A stretch of 64,000 nucleotides of DNA from Streptomyces sp. ISL-98 (GCF_018614055.1 NZ_JAGGPB010000004.1:186001-250000), one strand, 5' to 3'. Positions 43,837 to 52,892 are shown, numbered from the stretch's first letter. The notes: generated from the sequence alone by a model not told the origin. Translations and numbers: made by a program.

Positions 43837-45364
43837 CACCGTCTGGCCGCCCACCGACCCCACCGTCCAGGCCGCGCTCGCCGACTGGGACGCCTGGTAC
43901 TCCGCCGACCCCGACCGGCTCGAATTCCGCTACGCCGGACGCGGCCACCGCGAGGCCGTCGGCCACCCCACAAAGCACCGCGGCGGCGTTGTTGGGCGCC
44001 TCGCCCGCTGGTTCTGGGGCCAGCCCACCGCCGACGGCGAGAAGCGCGACAAGCTCCACGTTCCGCTGGCCGGTGATATCGCCCGCACCTCGTCAGAGCT
44101 GCTCTTCTCCGAACCCCCTTCGCTGATCGGTGGCAACGACGCGACGCAGCAGCACCTCGACAACCTCGTCGAGGGTGGCCTGCACCCGACGCTGTTGGAG
44201 GCCGGCGAGGTGTGCGCGGCCCTCGGCGGCGCCTACCTCCGGGTGGTCTGGGACGAGGACGTCTCGGACCGGCCATGGATCGACGTTGTGGCCGCCGACA
44301 GAGCCGCGCCCGAGTTCCGTTACGGCCGACTGGTCGCCGTGACCTTCTGGACTGTGCTGGACAACGAGAGCACCAACGACCGCCGAGTGTTCCGGCACCT
44401 GGAGCGCCACGAGAAGGGCCGGATCTACCACGGCCTGTACGAGGGGTCGCTGACTGCGCTCGGCGCCGCCCGGCCGCTCCAGGACCACCCGGATACGGCG
44501 CCGCTGGCCGCCGAGGTGGACGCAGATGGCGGTCTCGACACCGGCGCCCTGGACCACCTCACCGCCGCGTACGTGCCCAACGTCCGCCCCGCGCGCGCCT
44601 GGCGGCACATCCCCACGGCCGCGTACTGGGGGCAGTCGGACTACCAGGGCATCGAGGGCATCATGGACGCCCTCGACGAGACGTACTCGAGTTGGATGCG
44701 GGACGTGCAGAACGGCAAGGGCCGCATCGTCGTCCCCCAGTCCATGCTCGATTCGCTCGGCCCTGGGCAGGGCGCCACCTGGAACGAAGAGCGCCGCATC
44801 TACAGCGGGCTCAACATGCTGCCGCGCGCGGGCGACCCCAACCCGCTCACCGTCGTCCAGTTCGAGATCCGCGTCGCCGAGCACCGCGACACCTCCCGCG
44901 AGCTGGTCGAGCAGGCCGTGCGCCAGGCCGGTTACTCCGCCTCGACGTTCGGCGAGCACGGCGACGGCACCGCGGTCACCGCGACGGAGATCCGGGCACG
45001 GGACCGGCGCAGCCTCAGCACTCGCGGGCGTAAGGCCCTGTACTGGAACCCAGGCGTCGCGAACATCTCTGCGGCGTGGCTAGCTGTGCTGGCCGGGTTC
45101 CGGTTCCGGGTGAGCGGCTTGGACGTAACCCCGCCGAAGGTGGAGTTCCAGGACTCGATCAGCGAGGGGCCCGTCGAGCTGGCCACCACGGCCGAGCTAC
45201 TGCGCCGTGCTGACGCAGCGTCCACCGAGACCCTGGTGCGGTTGATCCATCCCGACTGGGACGATGATCAGGTTACTGCGGAGACCGACCGGATTCTCGG
45301 GGAGTCAGGGCGCACCGTCGCCGACCCCTTGAAGATCGGGGAAGAGGGTCCTCTCACCCTGTAA
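43817..45364 (+). CDS. phage portal protein
   Basis: A 515-residue portal forming the ring through which DNA enters. It follows terminase and precedes the minor capsid protein. Characteristic regions are LHVPLAGDIARTSSELLFSE, YLRVVWDEDVSDRPWIDVVA, the clip/stem part SSWMRDVQNGKGRIVVPQSM and the C-terminal RRSLSTRGRKALYWNPGVAN. These resemble A118/SPP1-type portals. ATG 43817 has AGGAGG upstream. Confidence 0.88.
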   Translation: MPLPTTDTVWPPTDPTVQAALADWDAWYSADPDRLEFRYAGRGHREAVGHPTKHRGGVVGRLARWFWGQPTADGEKRDKLHVPLAGDIARTSSELLFSEPPSLIGGNDATQQHLDNLVEGGLHPTLLEAGEVCAALGGAYLRVVWDEDVSDRPWIDVVAADRAAPEFRYGRLVAVTFWTVLDNESTNDRRVFRHLERHEKGRIYHGLYEGSLTALGAARPLQDHPDTAPLAAEVDADGGLDTGALDHLTAAYVPNVRPARAWRHIPTAAYWGQSDYQGIEGIMDALDETYSSWMRDVQNGKGRIVVPQSMLDSLGPGQGATWNEERRIYSGLNMLPRAGDPNPLTVVQFEIRVAEHRDTSRELVEQAVRQAGYSASTFGEHGDGTAVTATEIRARDRRSLSTRGRKALYWNPGVANISAAWLAVLAGFRFRVSGLDVTPPKVEFQDSISEGPVELATTAELLRRADAASTETLVRLIHPDWDDDQVTAETDRILGESGRTVADPLKIGEEGPLTL

Positions 45365-45375
45365 GCACGGCGTGC

Positions 45376-45957
45376 TCAGACGATTAGGTCTGTGCATCCA
45401 ACCCTTTCGAACCAATTCGAAAGGAAGAAAGCCAAACGGTAATTCTTGTTATGAAGAGCCGAGGCAATTAGCACACCCAACGTTGCGCATACCGCCAGCT
45501 GAGGCAAATCTCCAGGTGTCCACTCCCGATGCTCCAGGGATTTCACCTTTCGCGCGAGACTGTCTGCCTCACCATACGAGATTTCGGCCAGCTTCCCAAA
45601 GCCACTGTTAGTGAAGGCACTGAAGCCGTCCGCAGTTACCAAGCGACTCAGCGGCTCCCGGATCCCATCTGCCAACAAGCTAGAAGATGGATTGCTTTGG
45701 ATCCAGGACTGGAAGCCGGAGGACACCTCTTCCGCATTGGCCAGCAGCAGATCGCGGATCTTACCGGAGTCCGGACCAGAGAAATGACGCCAGGGCTCGA
45801 CAAGGTTTTGTTGACCCAAGATTGCCAACTCGCCCATCTCCAGATCCGAAAGCTCCGATCGATTCAGCCATCGCGTCCAGAAAAAGTCCACGAGCAATAG
45901 ATTAATGCCACGGTTGAGGAAATCCTGAACTTCCCATTCTTCGAGCGGAGTCGACAC
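45376..45957 (-). CDS. AT-richer reversed cargo gene (moron)
   Basis: A 193-residue protein from GTG 45957 with AGGAG six bases upstream (VSTPLEEWEVQDFLNRGINL, LVDFFWTRWLNRSELSDLEM, SQALHNKNYRLA-like tail reading LIASALHNKNYRLAFFLSNW). It is inserted between the portal and minor capsid genes on the opposite strand, and its DNA is visibly richer in A and T than any neighbour. Both features mark recent horizontal acquisition. It has no obvious enzymatic motif; expression from the lysogen is likely. Function unknown. Confidence 0.7.
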   Translation of the reverse strand: MSTPLEEWEVQDFLNRGINLLLVDFFWTRWLNRSELSDLEMGELAILGQQNLVEPWRHFSGPDSGKIRDLLLANAEEVSSGFQSWIQSNPSSSLLADGIREPLSRLVTADGFSAFTNSGFGKLAEISYGEADSLARKVKSLEHREWTPGDLPQLAVCATLGVLIASALHNKNYRLAFFLSNWFERVGCTDLIV

Positions 45958-46074
45958 GGCATCTCCTCTGGCCTACGCAGCGGGATTTGAGGAAATCACA
46001 CGTCGATCCCGTGCGCATGCGCAACGAGGCGAACGGGTTTACCACCGTCGGCACAGCCCCGGTTCGGAGGAAAT

Positions 46075-47214
46075 ATGCCGGTGTCCCCAGCGATGGCAGA
46101 GGATCTCGCGGCGAAAGTCCGTGAGCTGTACGAGGACGCGGAGTACGCGCTCCTCGGGCACCTCACCCGAGCACTCGCCGAGGACATCGACAGTCCACGG
46201 TGGGCAGAGCTCAAGCTCGCCGCAGTCGGCAACCTCCGCGAGGCCGTCGAGACCATCGCCGAGGCGCTCCAGCAGGACGCCAACGGGGCCATCGCAGAGG
46301 CCCTGATCGAGGCGTACGGACGCGGTCGTCAGGCTGCGGTCGCCGAGCTCGGGGCTCTGGACATCGGCCGGGAGCTGGCCGCGCGCCGCGCACTGCCCAA
46401 CGCGTCGGCGGTCGACCGGCTTGCGGCGTCGTACGCCGAGGACACGCGCCCGCTGTACCAGCGCATCACCCGCGCCGTCGTCGACACGTACCGGTCCGTA
46501 GTGGCGCGTGCGTCGGCGAGCACGCTTCTTGGCGGCCTGACGCGGCGACAGGCGTCGCAGCGGGCGCTCGATCAGTTCTCGCATCGCGGCGTCACTGGGT
46601 TCGTAGACTCTTCCGGCCGCTCCTGGGAGCTCGCTTCGTACGCCGAGATGGCCGTACGGTCCGTCACCGCACGCGCGGCGATCGAGGGCCACATCGACGC
46701 CCTGGCCGAGATCCGAGTGGGTCTGGTGATCGTGTCGGACGCGCCGCTCGAATGCCCGCTGTGCGCCCGCTGGGAGGGCGAGATCCTCACCCTCGGCCCG
46801 GAGTCCGGCCCGCACACGATCCGCGCTGAGCACAGCGTCCAGCCGTCACAGCTACTCGCCCCGACGCGGACAGTAGCCGTGCACGTCGCCGGATCGCTGC
46901 TGGAGGCCAGGGCCGCCGGGCTATTCCATCCCAATTGCAGGCACTCGCTGTCCGCCTACCTCCCCGGAGTGACTACCCGGCCGCCGCACCATGCGACGCC
47001 AGGCACGACGTACGAGGACACCCAGCGGCAGCGGGAAATCGAGCGGCACATCCGCCGTTGGAAGCGCCGCCAGGCCGTCGCCCTCGACAAGCAGGCGCGC
47101 CGCCAGGCCGGGGTGAAGGTTCGGGCGTGGCAGGCCGTGATGCGTTCCCACGTGGCTGCGCACGACGACCTACGCCGCAAGCCTGCGCGCGAGCAGATCG
47201 GGAGCGCTCGCTAA
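46075..47214 (+). CDS. phage minor capsid protein (Phage_min_cap2 / MuF-like)
   Basis: A 379-residue head morphogenesis protein. The C-terminal half has the diagnostic pattern ELASYAEMAVRSVTARAAIE, VIVSDAPLECPLCARWEGEI and GLFHPNCRHSLSAYLPGVT, with the C-x2-C and HPNCRH residues of this family. It normally binds the portal and is packaged in the head. It is separated from the portal by the reversed cargo gene at 45376. Confidence 0.88.
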   Translation: MPVSPAMAEDLAAKVRELYEDAEYALLGHLTRALAEDIDSPRWAELKLAAVGNLREAVETIAEALQQDANGAIAEALIEAYGRGRQAAVAELGALDIGRELAARRALPNASAVDRLAASYAEDTRPLYQRITRAVVDTYRSVVARASASTLLGGLTRRQASQRALDQFSHRGVTGFVDSSGRSWELASYAEMAVRSVTARAAIEGHIDALAEIRVGLVIVSDAPLECPLCARWEGEILTLGPESGPHTIRAEHSVQPSQLLAPTRTVAVHVAGSLLEARAAGLFHPNCRHSLSAYLPGVTTRPPHHATPGTTYEDTQRQREIERHIRRWKRRQAVALDKQARRQAGVKVRAWQAVMRSHVAAHDDLRRKPAREQIGSAR

Positions 47215-47445
47215 TCAGGCCGAGGGGTCGCCTCGGAACCGCCCCTTGATGGTCAGGTAGGCATGCGGTCCGACGACAGTGTCTACCACCGTTGGCCAGC
47301 CCTCCCGGCTCCGAAGGACCCGTACGGCGCCACTTTCCAGGACTTCGTACTCGTAGATCACTTCGTGGTCATCAGCGAAGTTCTCATGATTCCGCCCGTA
47401 GTCCTCTGGCACTGCGCCGTCAAGGTAGTGCACGTACACAGCCAT
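47215..47445 (-). CDS. small reversed hypothetical protein
   Basis: A 76-residue protein from ATG 47445 (MAVYVHYLDGAVPEDYGRNH, EVIYEYEVLESGAVRVLRSR). Its stop abuts the minor capsid stop, so the genes are tail to tail. Upstream the scaffold gene reads away from it. A strand-rich, acidic small domain; function unknown. It is the second reversed small gene within the head module. Confidence 0.55.
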   Translation of the reverse strand: MAVYVHYLDGAVPEDYGRNHENFADDHEVIYEYEVLESGAVRVLRSREGWPTVVDTVVGPHAYLTIKGRFRGDPSA

Positions 47446-47563
47446 GTCTTGACGGTACGCCTGCCCCTCACAGCTCGCCTGCGGAGCCCCCGACGGGCTC
47501 GCGGCCCACAGCCCCCCGGCACTGCCCGCACGGGCACGCCGGAACCCGAAAAGGGAGAACACC

Positions 47564-48283
47564 ATGCAGCACCCTTTCAAACACCCGCTGGCCACCTTCG
47601 CGGCGGGCACCGTCCTCGGCAGGCGCCGCAACGGCTCGCCGATCTACGCCATCGCGGGTGGCAACGGCGAGGGCGAAGGCGCCTCCGGATCCGGCGGACA
47701 GTCCGGCTCCGGTGAGACCGGCACGTCCGGACAGGGCGGTGACGGCTCCGGCGGTCAGAGCTCTGACCAGGCCGGACAGCAGTCCGGACAGGCGTCCGGA
47801 GACACCACGGACTGGCAAGCCGAGGCCCGCAAGTGGGAGAAGCGCGCCAAGGAGAACAAGACCGCGCAGGACGAGCTCGCCACGCTCAAGGCCGCGAACA
47901 TGACCGAGCAGGAGAAGGCCGTCAAGGAAGCGGAGAAGGCAGGCCGCACGGCCGCCGCCGCCGAATACGCCCCCCGGCTCGCCGCCACGGAATTCCGCGC
48001 GGCCGTCGCAGCCGCAGGCGTAGACCTCGGAGAGGCCGCCGACCTCATCGACACCCGCCAGTTCGTAGGCGCGGACGGCGAGGTCGACCTCAAGGCCATC
48101 AAGTCGGCGGTCGCCAAGCTCTCCAGGCTCGCCCCGAAGGGCGCCGGCCGTTCCGGTGCCGACCTCTCTGGCGGCTCTGGCGATCAGCCCCACACCCTCG
48201 ACAAGCAGATCGAGGAAGCAACGAAGCGTCGCGACTTCGCGACCGTCATCCGACTCAAGCGGCAGAAGGCCGCGCAGACATGA
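47564..48283 (+). CDS. capsid scaffolding protein
   Basis: A 239-residue protein with a long Gly/Ser/Gln-rich disordered part (residues ~30-85), a coiled coil (ARKWEKRAKENKTAQDELAT, MTEQEKAVKEAEKAGRTAAA) and a basic C-terminus (KRRDFATVIRLKRQKAAQT). This composition and its place just before the major capsid gene are typical of scaffolds that guide prohead assembly. The Gly/Ser region is encoded by repeated TCCGGA-containing codons. Confidence 0.82.
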   Translation: MQHPFKHPLATFAAGTVLGRRRNGSPIYAIAGGNGEGEGASGSGGQSGSGETGTSGQGGDGSGGQSSDQAGQQSGQASGDTTDWQAEARKWEKRAKENKTAQDELATLKAANMTEQEKAVKEAEKAGRTAAAAEYAPRLAATEFRAAVAAAGVDLGEAADLIDTRQFVGADGEVDLKAIKSAVAKLSRLAPKGAGRSGADLSGGSGDQPHTLDKQIEEATKRRDFATVIRLKRQKAAQT

Positions 48284-48297
48284 CCTAAGGAGCGACC

Positions 48298-49497
48298 ATG
48301 GCCGGAATCACCGGGATGGGCACCACGTTCGATCTTCCCAACTACGCGGGCGAGCTGTTCGCCCTGACTCCGGCCGACACTCCGTTCCTGTCCGCCATCG
48401 GCGGCCTGACCGGCGGCGGTATGACGACCGGTGTTGAGTTCGAGTGGCAGACGTACGACCTGCGGGACCCGTCGCAGCGCACCCGGGTGGAGGGCGCGAC
48501 CGCGCCGACCGCCGAGGAGCGCGTGCGGGCGAACGTGCGGAACGTCGCGCAGATCCACCAGGAGAAGGTGTCCGTCTCGTACACCAAGCAGGCCGCGATC
48601 GGTCAGCTGGCGACCCCGGGTGCGGCACCGTTCCGGGGCGTGGACGGCTCGAACCCGGTGAACAACGAGCTGGACTGGCAGGTCGCTCAGGCGCTGAAGT
48701 CCATCGCCCTGGACGTGAACTACAGCTTCCTCAACGGGGCGTACTCGAACCCGACCACGAACGCGACCGCCCGCAAGACCCGTGGTCTGCTCGCTGCGAT
48801 CACCAGCAACCGGATCGCGAAGGGCGTCACCACGACCGGCGCGACGTCGGCGACCGACACGATCACCTCGACGGCGCACGGCCTGGCGGACGGCGACAAG
48901 ATCGTTTTCACCAACACGTCCACGGCGACGGGGGTCGTCGCCGGGCGGATCTACTACGTCGACGCCATCGACGTGAACACCTTCAAGGTGGCCACGTCCT
49001 CGGGCGGCGCGGCGATCACCCTGGGCACGGCCACGGGCATCGCGTACACCAACCCGTGGGAGACCGCGCTCACCACGGACCACGTCTCGGACCTGCTCCA
49101 GCTCGCCTACGACAACGGCGGCATCTCGGAGCAGGAGACCGCGACGCTCGTCGTCAACAGCGCGCAGCGCCGAGCGGTGACCAAGGCGTTTGCCAGCGCC
49201 TACGGCCAGTTCCAGGAGACGTCCCGGACGGTCGGCGGTGTCGCCGTCGACACGATCATCACCGACTTCGGCACCCTCAACGTGATGATGGACCGCCACG
49301 CACCGCAGGACACCATCACGGTCGCCTCCCTGGAGCAGTGCCGCCCGGTGTTCCTCAACGTGCCCGGTAAGGGAGTCATGTTCGAGGAGCCGCTCGCCAA
49401 GACCGGCGCCTCCGACGAGGTCCAGCTGTACGGCGAGATCGGCCTGGAGTACGGCAACGAGAAGGCCCACGCGGCCATGACCGGGCTGAAGGTGTGA
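48298..49497 (+). CDS. major capsid protein (HK97 fold) with inserted domain
   Basis: A 399-residue capsid protein with AAGGAG upstream. The N-arm starts MAGITGMGTTFDLPNYAGEL and LTPADTPFLSAIGG, typical of SU10/HK97-like capsids. The peptide NNELDWQVAQALKSIALDVN is part of the spine helix. Residues ~176-248 form a Thr/Gly-rich inserted domain (TSTAHGLADGDKIVFTNTST, GRIYYVDAIDVNTFKVATSS) of a type more usual in tail and fibre proteins; it could project from the capsid surface. Confidence 0.88.
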   Translation: MAGITGMGTTFDLPNYAGELFALTPADTPFLSAIGGLTGGGMTTGVEFEWQTYDLRDPSQRTRVEGATAPTAEERVRANVRNVAQIHQEKVSVSYTKQAAIGQLATPGAAPFRGVDGSNPVNNELDWQVAQALKSIALDVNYSFLNGAYSNPTTNATARKTRGLLAAITSNRIAKGVTTTGATSATDTITSTAHGLADGDKIVFTNTSTATGVVAGRIYYVDAIDVNTFKVATSSGGAAITLGTATGIAYTNPWETALTTDHVSDLLQLAYDNGGISEQETATLVVNSAQRRAVTKAFASAYGQFQETSRTVGGVAVDTIITDFGTLNVMMDRHAPQDTITVASLEQCRPVFLNVPGKGVMFEEPLAKTGASDEVQLYGEIGLEYGNEKAHAAMTGLKV

Positions 49498-49502
49498 CGC
49501 CC

Positions 49503-49811
49503 ATGGCCACCACCTATGAGCGAGGCTCAGGCCAGTTCGTCGCCGAGCGGGTACGGCCTGTTGAGGGCAGCGAGGAAGCCCAGCGGTACGAAGCCCTCGC
49601 AGAGGATCGGGCGTCTGGTTGGCGCCGCGTCGCTGATGCGCCGGCGGAGCCCGAGGAGGAACATGCCGGACCGCTGGAGCGTCCGGTCAAGAGCGCGTCC
49701 AAGGCGGACTGGAAGGCCTACGTGATCAGTCAGGGCATGGACGACGAGGTAGCCGATAAGGCGACCCGCGACGAGCTGGCCGCACTGTACGTAGATGGGG
49801 GTGAGTCCTGA
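49503..49811 (+). CDS. head-region protein with C-terminal helical domain
   Basis: A 102-residue protein from ATG 49503. The C-terminal part SKADWKAYVISQGMDDEVAD then KATRDELAALYVD resembles a HeH/LEM-like helix-extended-loop-helix. Such proteins occur directly after major capsid genes in Streptomyces phages; the role is unknown. Its stop overlaps the next ATG. Confidence 0.65.
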   Translation: MATTYERGSGQFVAERVRPVEGSEEAQRYEALAEDRASGWRRVADAPAEPEEEHAGPLERPVKSASKADWKAYVISQGMDDEVADKATRDELAALYVDGGES

Positions 49812-50320
49812 TGGGTGTGACGAGCACGCTGTCCATGGCCGCGTCGGTGTCCCAGACCAAGGCCCTGGACCTGACCTCGGTTGAGGACTCCCTCGCGTTC
49901 CGCAGGGCGGTCAATCTCGGCTCGGGCACGACCGCGGGGAAGGCAGACAAGGTCTTCCACGACCGGCGCACCCTCGCCGCGAGTGCGACAGAGGATCTCG
50001 ACCTGGCGGGCGTGCTGCTCGATGCCTTCGGGGCCGCCCTGACATTCGTGCGGGTCAAGGGCCTGTACGTCTCCGCGGCCGACGCCAACGTGAACAACGT
50101 CGTCGTCGGCGGGGCCGCCACGAACCCGTGGATCGGGTTGCTCACTGCGACGGGAACGCTGACTCTCCGCCCGGGTGCCTCGGTGGGAGCCATGGCCGGG
50201 GTCGCGGACGCCACGGCGTACGCGGTGACGGCCGGCACTGGTGACCTGCTGAAGGTGGCTAACTCCGGTGCGGGCACCAGCGTCACGTACGACATCGTCA
50301 TCATCGGCGCGTCCGCGTAG
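49811..50320 (+). CDS. phage structural protein (capsid-associated)
   Basis: A 169-residue beta-rich protein (LDLAGVLLDAFGAALTFVRV, VNNVVVGGAATNPWIGLLTA, GTGDLLKVANSGAGTSVTYD). The TAGTGDLLKVANSGxGTSVTYDIVIIGxSA ending is one I recall in many actinophage head modules. It may decorate the capsid. Starts within the preceding stop (TGATG). Confidence 0.65.
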   Translation: MGVTSTLSMAASVSQTKALDLTSVEDSLAFRRAVNLGSGTTAGKADKVFHDRRTLAASATEDLDLAGVLLDAFGAALTFVRVKGLYVSAADANVNNVVVGGAATNPWIGLLTATGTLTLRPGASVGAMAGVADATAYAVTAGTGDLLKVANSGAGTSVTYDIVIIGASA

Positions 50321-50329
50321 GGGGTGGCC

Positions 50330-50749
50330 ATGGCCCGGATCTACGCCACCTCGGCGGAGTACGTGACGTACACCGGGCAGACGGCGCCCGCGGACATCGC
50401 GGCCCTGCTCGCGCGGGCGTCGCGATTCCTGGACTCGAATGCGTTCCGGCTCTGCTGGTACGAGGCCGACACGGTCACCGGGATGCCGACCAACGCGGTT
50501 GTGCTGGCGGCGTTTTCGGATGCGGTCTGCGCTCAGGTGCAGTGGTGGGAGGAGACCGGCGACGAGCTGGGCGTGGCAGGCAATTGGAGCTCGGTGAAGA
50601 TCGGCTCTGTGGCTCTGTCCGGGGCCAGCTCGTCGGCGGGCGGCTCTGCCGCGGTCGGCGGCCGCGAGATCGCTGGCGCAGCGCTGGAGGCTCTGCGCTC
50701 ACCCGACCTCACCGCGGATCTGTTCATCCTGGGCCTGGTGGTCACGTGA
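50330..50749 (+). CDS. head-tail connector (adaptor, gp6-like)
   Basis: A 139-residue helical protein (MARIYATSAEYVTYTGQTAP, IAALLARASRFLDSNAFRLC, FSDAVCAQVQWWEETGDELG). Pattern and position match adaptor proteins that bind the portal ring. ATG 50330 is chosen; GTG 50324 would add two residues. It overlaps the next gene by GTGA. Confidence 0.75.
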   Translation: MARIYATSAEYVTYTGQTAPADIAALLARASRFLDSNAFRLCWYEADTVTGMPTNAVVLAAFSDAVCAQVQWWEETGDELGVAGNWSSVKIGSVALSGASSSAGGSAAVGGREIAGAALEALRSPDLTADLFILGLVVT

Positions 50750-51060
50750 GGATCCCCGCCTACCTCCTGCGCCATCAGATCGTCGTCGAACCGCTCCTCG
50801 GCGACGGACCGTACGGGCCGAAGTACGGAGACCCGGTCACGGTGCGCTGTTTCCTCGACGAGCAGACGCGCACGGTGCGCAACCCTGGCGGCGACGAGGT
50901 CACATCCTCGTCGACCGCGTATGTCCGTCTCGAAGCCGACTGCCCGGCCAAGTCCCGCGTCACCCTCCCAACCGGGCGCACCACCACGGTCATCGCCGCG
51001 CTTCGCCGTGACGGTGCTGGGCTGGCGACCCCCGACCATCTGGAGGTGCAGCTCCTGTGA
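50746..51060 (+). CDS. head closure protein-like
   Basis: A 104-residue beta-rich protein from GTG 50746 (VRIPAYLLRHQIVVEPLLGD, VTVRCFLDEQTRTVRNPGGD). Location between adaptor and the HK97 gp10-like gene is the normal place for the stopper. GTGA overlap on both sides. Confidence 0.68.
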   Translation: MRIPAYLLRHQIVVEPLLGDGPYGPKYGDPVTVRCFLDEQTRTVRNPGGDEVTSSSTAYVRLEADCPAKSRVTLPTGRTTTVIAALRRDGAGLATPDHLEVQLL

Positions 51061-51407
51061 CGCAGTACGCGCGCATGAACTGGAACGGCGACCGGCTGTG
51101 GACTTCCCGCGGCCGGCGCCTCGCCTCGGAGGGTCTGGAGCGGGCGCTGGAGCACACGCTCGGCGAGGCCAGGAAGCTGGTCCCGCTCGACGAGGGCACC
51201 CTCGAGCGGTCCGGCCGCGTTGATGTGGACGGCCTCAACGGGTCGATCAGCTTCGACTCGGTCTACGCCGTCCGTCAGCACGAAGAGATGGACTGGAAGC
51301 ACCTCCCCGGCAGGCAGGCCAAGTACTTGGAGCAGCCGATGAATACGGAGCGCGCCAAGATGCTGGAGCTCATGGCTGTCGGCCTCCGCCGCTGGCTCCG
51401 CGGCTAA
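51057..51407 (+). CDS. neck / tail-completion protein (HK97 gp10-like)
   Basis: A 116-residue protein (EHTLGEARKLVPLDEGTLER, RVDVDGLNGSISFDSVYAVR, HEEMDWKHLPGRQAKYLEQP). The DEGTLxxS and YAxxQHE-type residues followed by GRQAKYLEQP are the HK97 gp10 family hallmark. It joins head to tail. A strong terminator-like hairpin follows. Confidence 0.82.
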   Translation: MTQYARMNWNGDRLWTSRGRRLASEGLERALEHTLGEARKLVPLDEGTLERSGRVDVDGLNGSISFDSVYAVRQHEEMDWKHLPGRQAKYLEQPMNTERAKMLELMAVGLRRWLRG

Positions 51408-51421
51408 CCTCCCCACCCCTC

Positions 51422-51446
51422 AAGCCCCGCCCTGCGCGGGGCTTTT
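51422..51446 (+). terminator. hairpin within late operon
   Basis: AAGCCCCGC pairs with GCGGGGCTT (9 bp, 5-base loop) followed by TTTT. The tail terminator gene's GGAGG lies only ten bases further, the same layout as at 41805 and 60187. It may attenuate or pace tail gene expression. Confidence 0.8.
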
Positions 51447-51465
51447 CGCATGTCCGGAGGTGCCC

Positions 51466-51897
51466 GTGGGCTACACCAGCGACCTCCTCGGAGGCCTCGC
51501 CACGCTCGTCGAGGACACCGGCCTCGCCATCTACCGGCCCGATGGCATCTACGCCGCCACGGAGACCGGGATCACCTTCACGGTCATGCCGGACGAACCG
51601 GACCGGGTCCTGTGCCTGACGGCGTACCCCGTCTCGGACACCGGCCTCACCGACGCCACCACCGGCATCCAGATCCGCATGCGCGCCGGCCGCGACCCAC
51701 GCGACCTGGACGCGATCGCCGACGCGCTGTTCGACCTGCTCCACAACCGCCGCGGCCTCGTGCTCGGCGGTGTCCATGTGGCCCTGATCTGGCGGCAGTC
51801 GCAGGCCCTCATGGGCCAGGACCAGCACGGACGCATGGAGCTCGCCGCCAATTTCTACGCGCGCACGACGCGCCCCTCATCACACCTCTACGAGTAG
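51466..51897 (+). CDS. tail terminator protein
   Basis: A 143-residue protein; GTG 51466 is chosen because GGAGG ends six bases earlier, while GTG 51460 overlaps the ribosome binding site itself. The sequence (LATLVEDTGLAIYRPDGIYA, LCLTAYPVSDTGLTDATTGI, QIRMRAGRDPRDLDAIADAL) is the usual minor-tail/terminator pattern with the IQIRxR motif. It caps tail tube growth. Confidence 0.78.
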   Translation: MGYTSDLLGGLATLVEDTGLAIYRPDGIYAATETGITFTVMPDEPDRVLCLTAYPVSDTGLTDATTGIQIRMRAGRDPRDLDAIADALFDLLHNRRGLVLGGVHVALIWRQSQALMGQDQHGRMELAANFYARTTRPSSHLYE

Positions 51898-51906
51898 GAG
51901 GCCGTC

Positions 51907-52377
51907 ATGTCGACGCCGACCGAGACCGCTCTTGCCCGCCGCTGGCGGCTGGAGATCAACATGGGCACCGTGGCCGTGCCGGACTGGCAGCTGTGCCCGG
52001 CGGTCACGGAGTTCCAGTGGACCGCCGAGCCCAACCACGAGGACAGCACGAGCTACGACTCTGATGGCTGGAAGGAAAACACGAAGACGGCCCAGGAGTG
52101 GGAAGTCGAGGCCACGTTCAACCGTAAGGCGACCCCCGACTCCACTGCGTACAGCCCGGTGCATGAAAAGATCCGCACCGCGTGGCTCGCGTACGGCGAG
52201 GACCACAAGGTCCACCTGCGGTGGATGGACCGCAACGGCCTGCCGGAGGCGTACGAGGGCTACGGCCTGCCCAACTGGGAGCCCCAGGGCGGCGAGTACA
52301 CCGACCTCGACCAGGTCCAGGTCACCTTCACCGGCACGGGCGCGCTGACGCCCATCACGAACCCGATTGCCCCGTAA
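51907..52377 (+). CDS. major tail protein
   Basis: A 156-residue tail tube subunit (RRWRLEINMGTVAVPDWQLC, FQWTAEPNHEDSTSYDSDGW, VQVTFTGTGALTPITNPI). The strand order and final FTGTGALTPI motif are typical of siphovirus tube proteins. AGGAGG precedes the ATG. It precedes the tail chaperone as expected. Confidence 0.85.
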   Translation: MSTPTETALARRWRLEINMGTVAVPDWQLCPAVTEFQWTAEPNHEDSTSYDSDGWKENTKTAQEWEVEATFNRKATPDSTAYSPVHEKIRTAWLAYGEDHKVHLRWMDRNGLPEAYEGYGLPNWEPQGGEYTDLDQVQVTFTGTGALTPITNPIAP

Positions 52378-52892
52378 TGGCCCGCCAATTCGCAGCCGTT
52401 GATGAGCTGCTCGACGACGCCCTGGAGCTCCCCGTCCCTGGCAAGGACAAGACGGTCCGCGTCTACCGCATCGAAGCTCCGTCCGCTGATGACGGGCTCC
52501 GTATCCAGCGCCTGATGACCAGCGCGACACGCATGGTGGAGTCGGGCGAGGAGATCGACACCGAGGCCCTCGACGACGCCGAGGAGCTGGACCTCTACCG
52601 GACTGCGCTCGGTTCCGCCTACGACGCCCTGCGCACCGAGGTCGACTGGGCCTGGCTCAAGCACACAGCCTTGACCTGCGTGTTCTGGGTCGTGGCCGAC
52701 ACCGAGACCGCCGAGCGTTTCTGGGCGGCGGGTGGTGACCCGGAAAAGGTGGCCCCGGCGCAGAACAGGGCGCAGCGCCGAGCCGGGGCCTCATCGGCTG
52801 TGGAGAACAAGACGAAGCGACGGGCCTCTACGAGTGGTACGAGTACCCGCCAGGCCACCGCCCGCAAGCGCAAGGCGGTATCGAAGGACTGA
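52377..52892 (+). CDS. tail assembly chaperone G
   Basis: A 171-residue protein starting in the preceding stop (TAATG). The N-terminal part (FAAVDELLDDALELPVPGKD, KTVRVYRIEAPSADDGLRIQ) and acidic middle (SGEEIDTEALDDAEELDLYR) are usual for the G chaperone located just upstream of the tape measure. The tail is basic (VENKTKRRASTSGTS). A second product is expected by frameshifting into the -1 frame. Confidence 0.82.
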   Translation: MARQFAAVDELLDDALELPVPGKDKTVRVYRIEAPSADDGLRIQRLMTSATRMVESGEEIDTEALDDAEELDLYRTALGSAYDALRTEVDWAWLKHTALTCVFWVVADTETAERFWAAGGDPEKVAPAQNRAQRRAGASSAVENKTKRRASTSGTSTRQATARKRKAVSKD

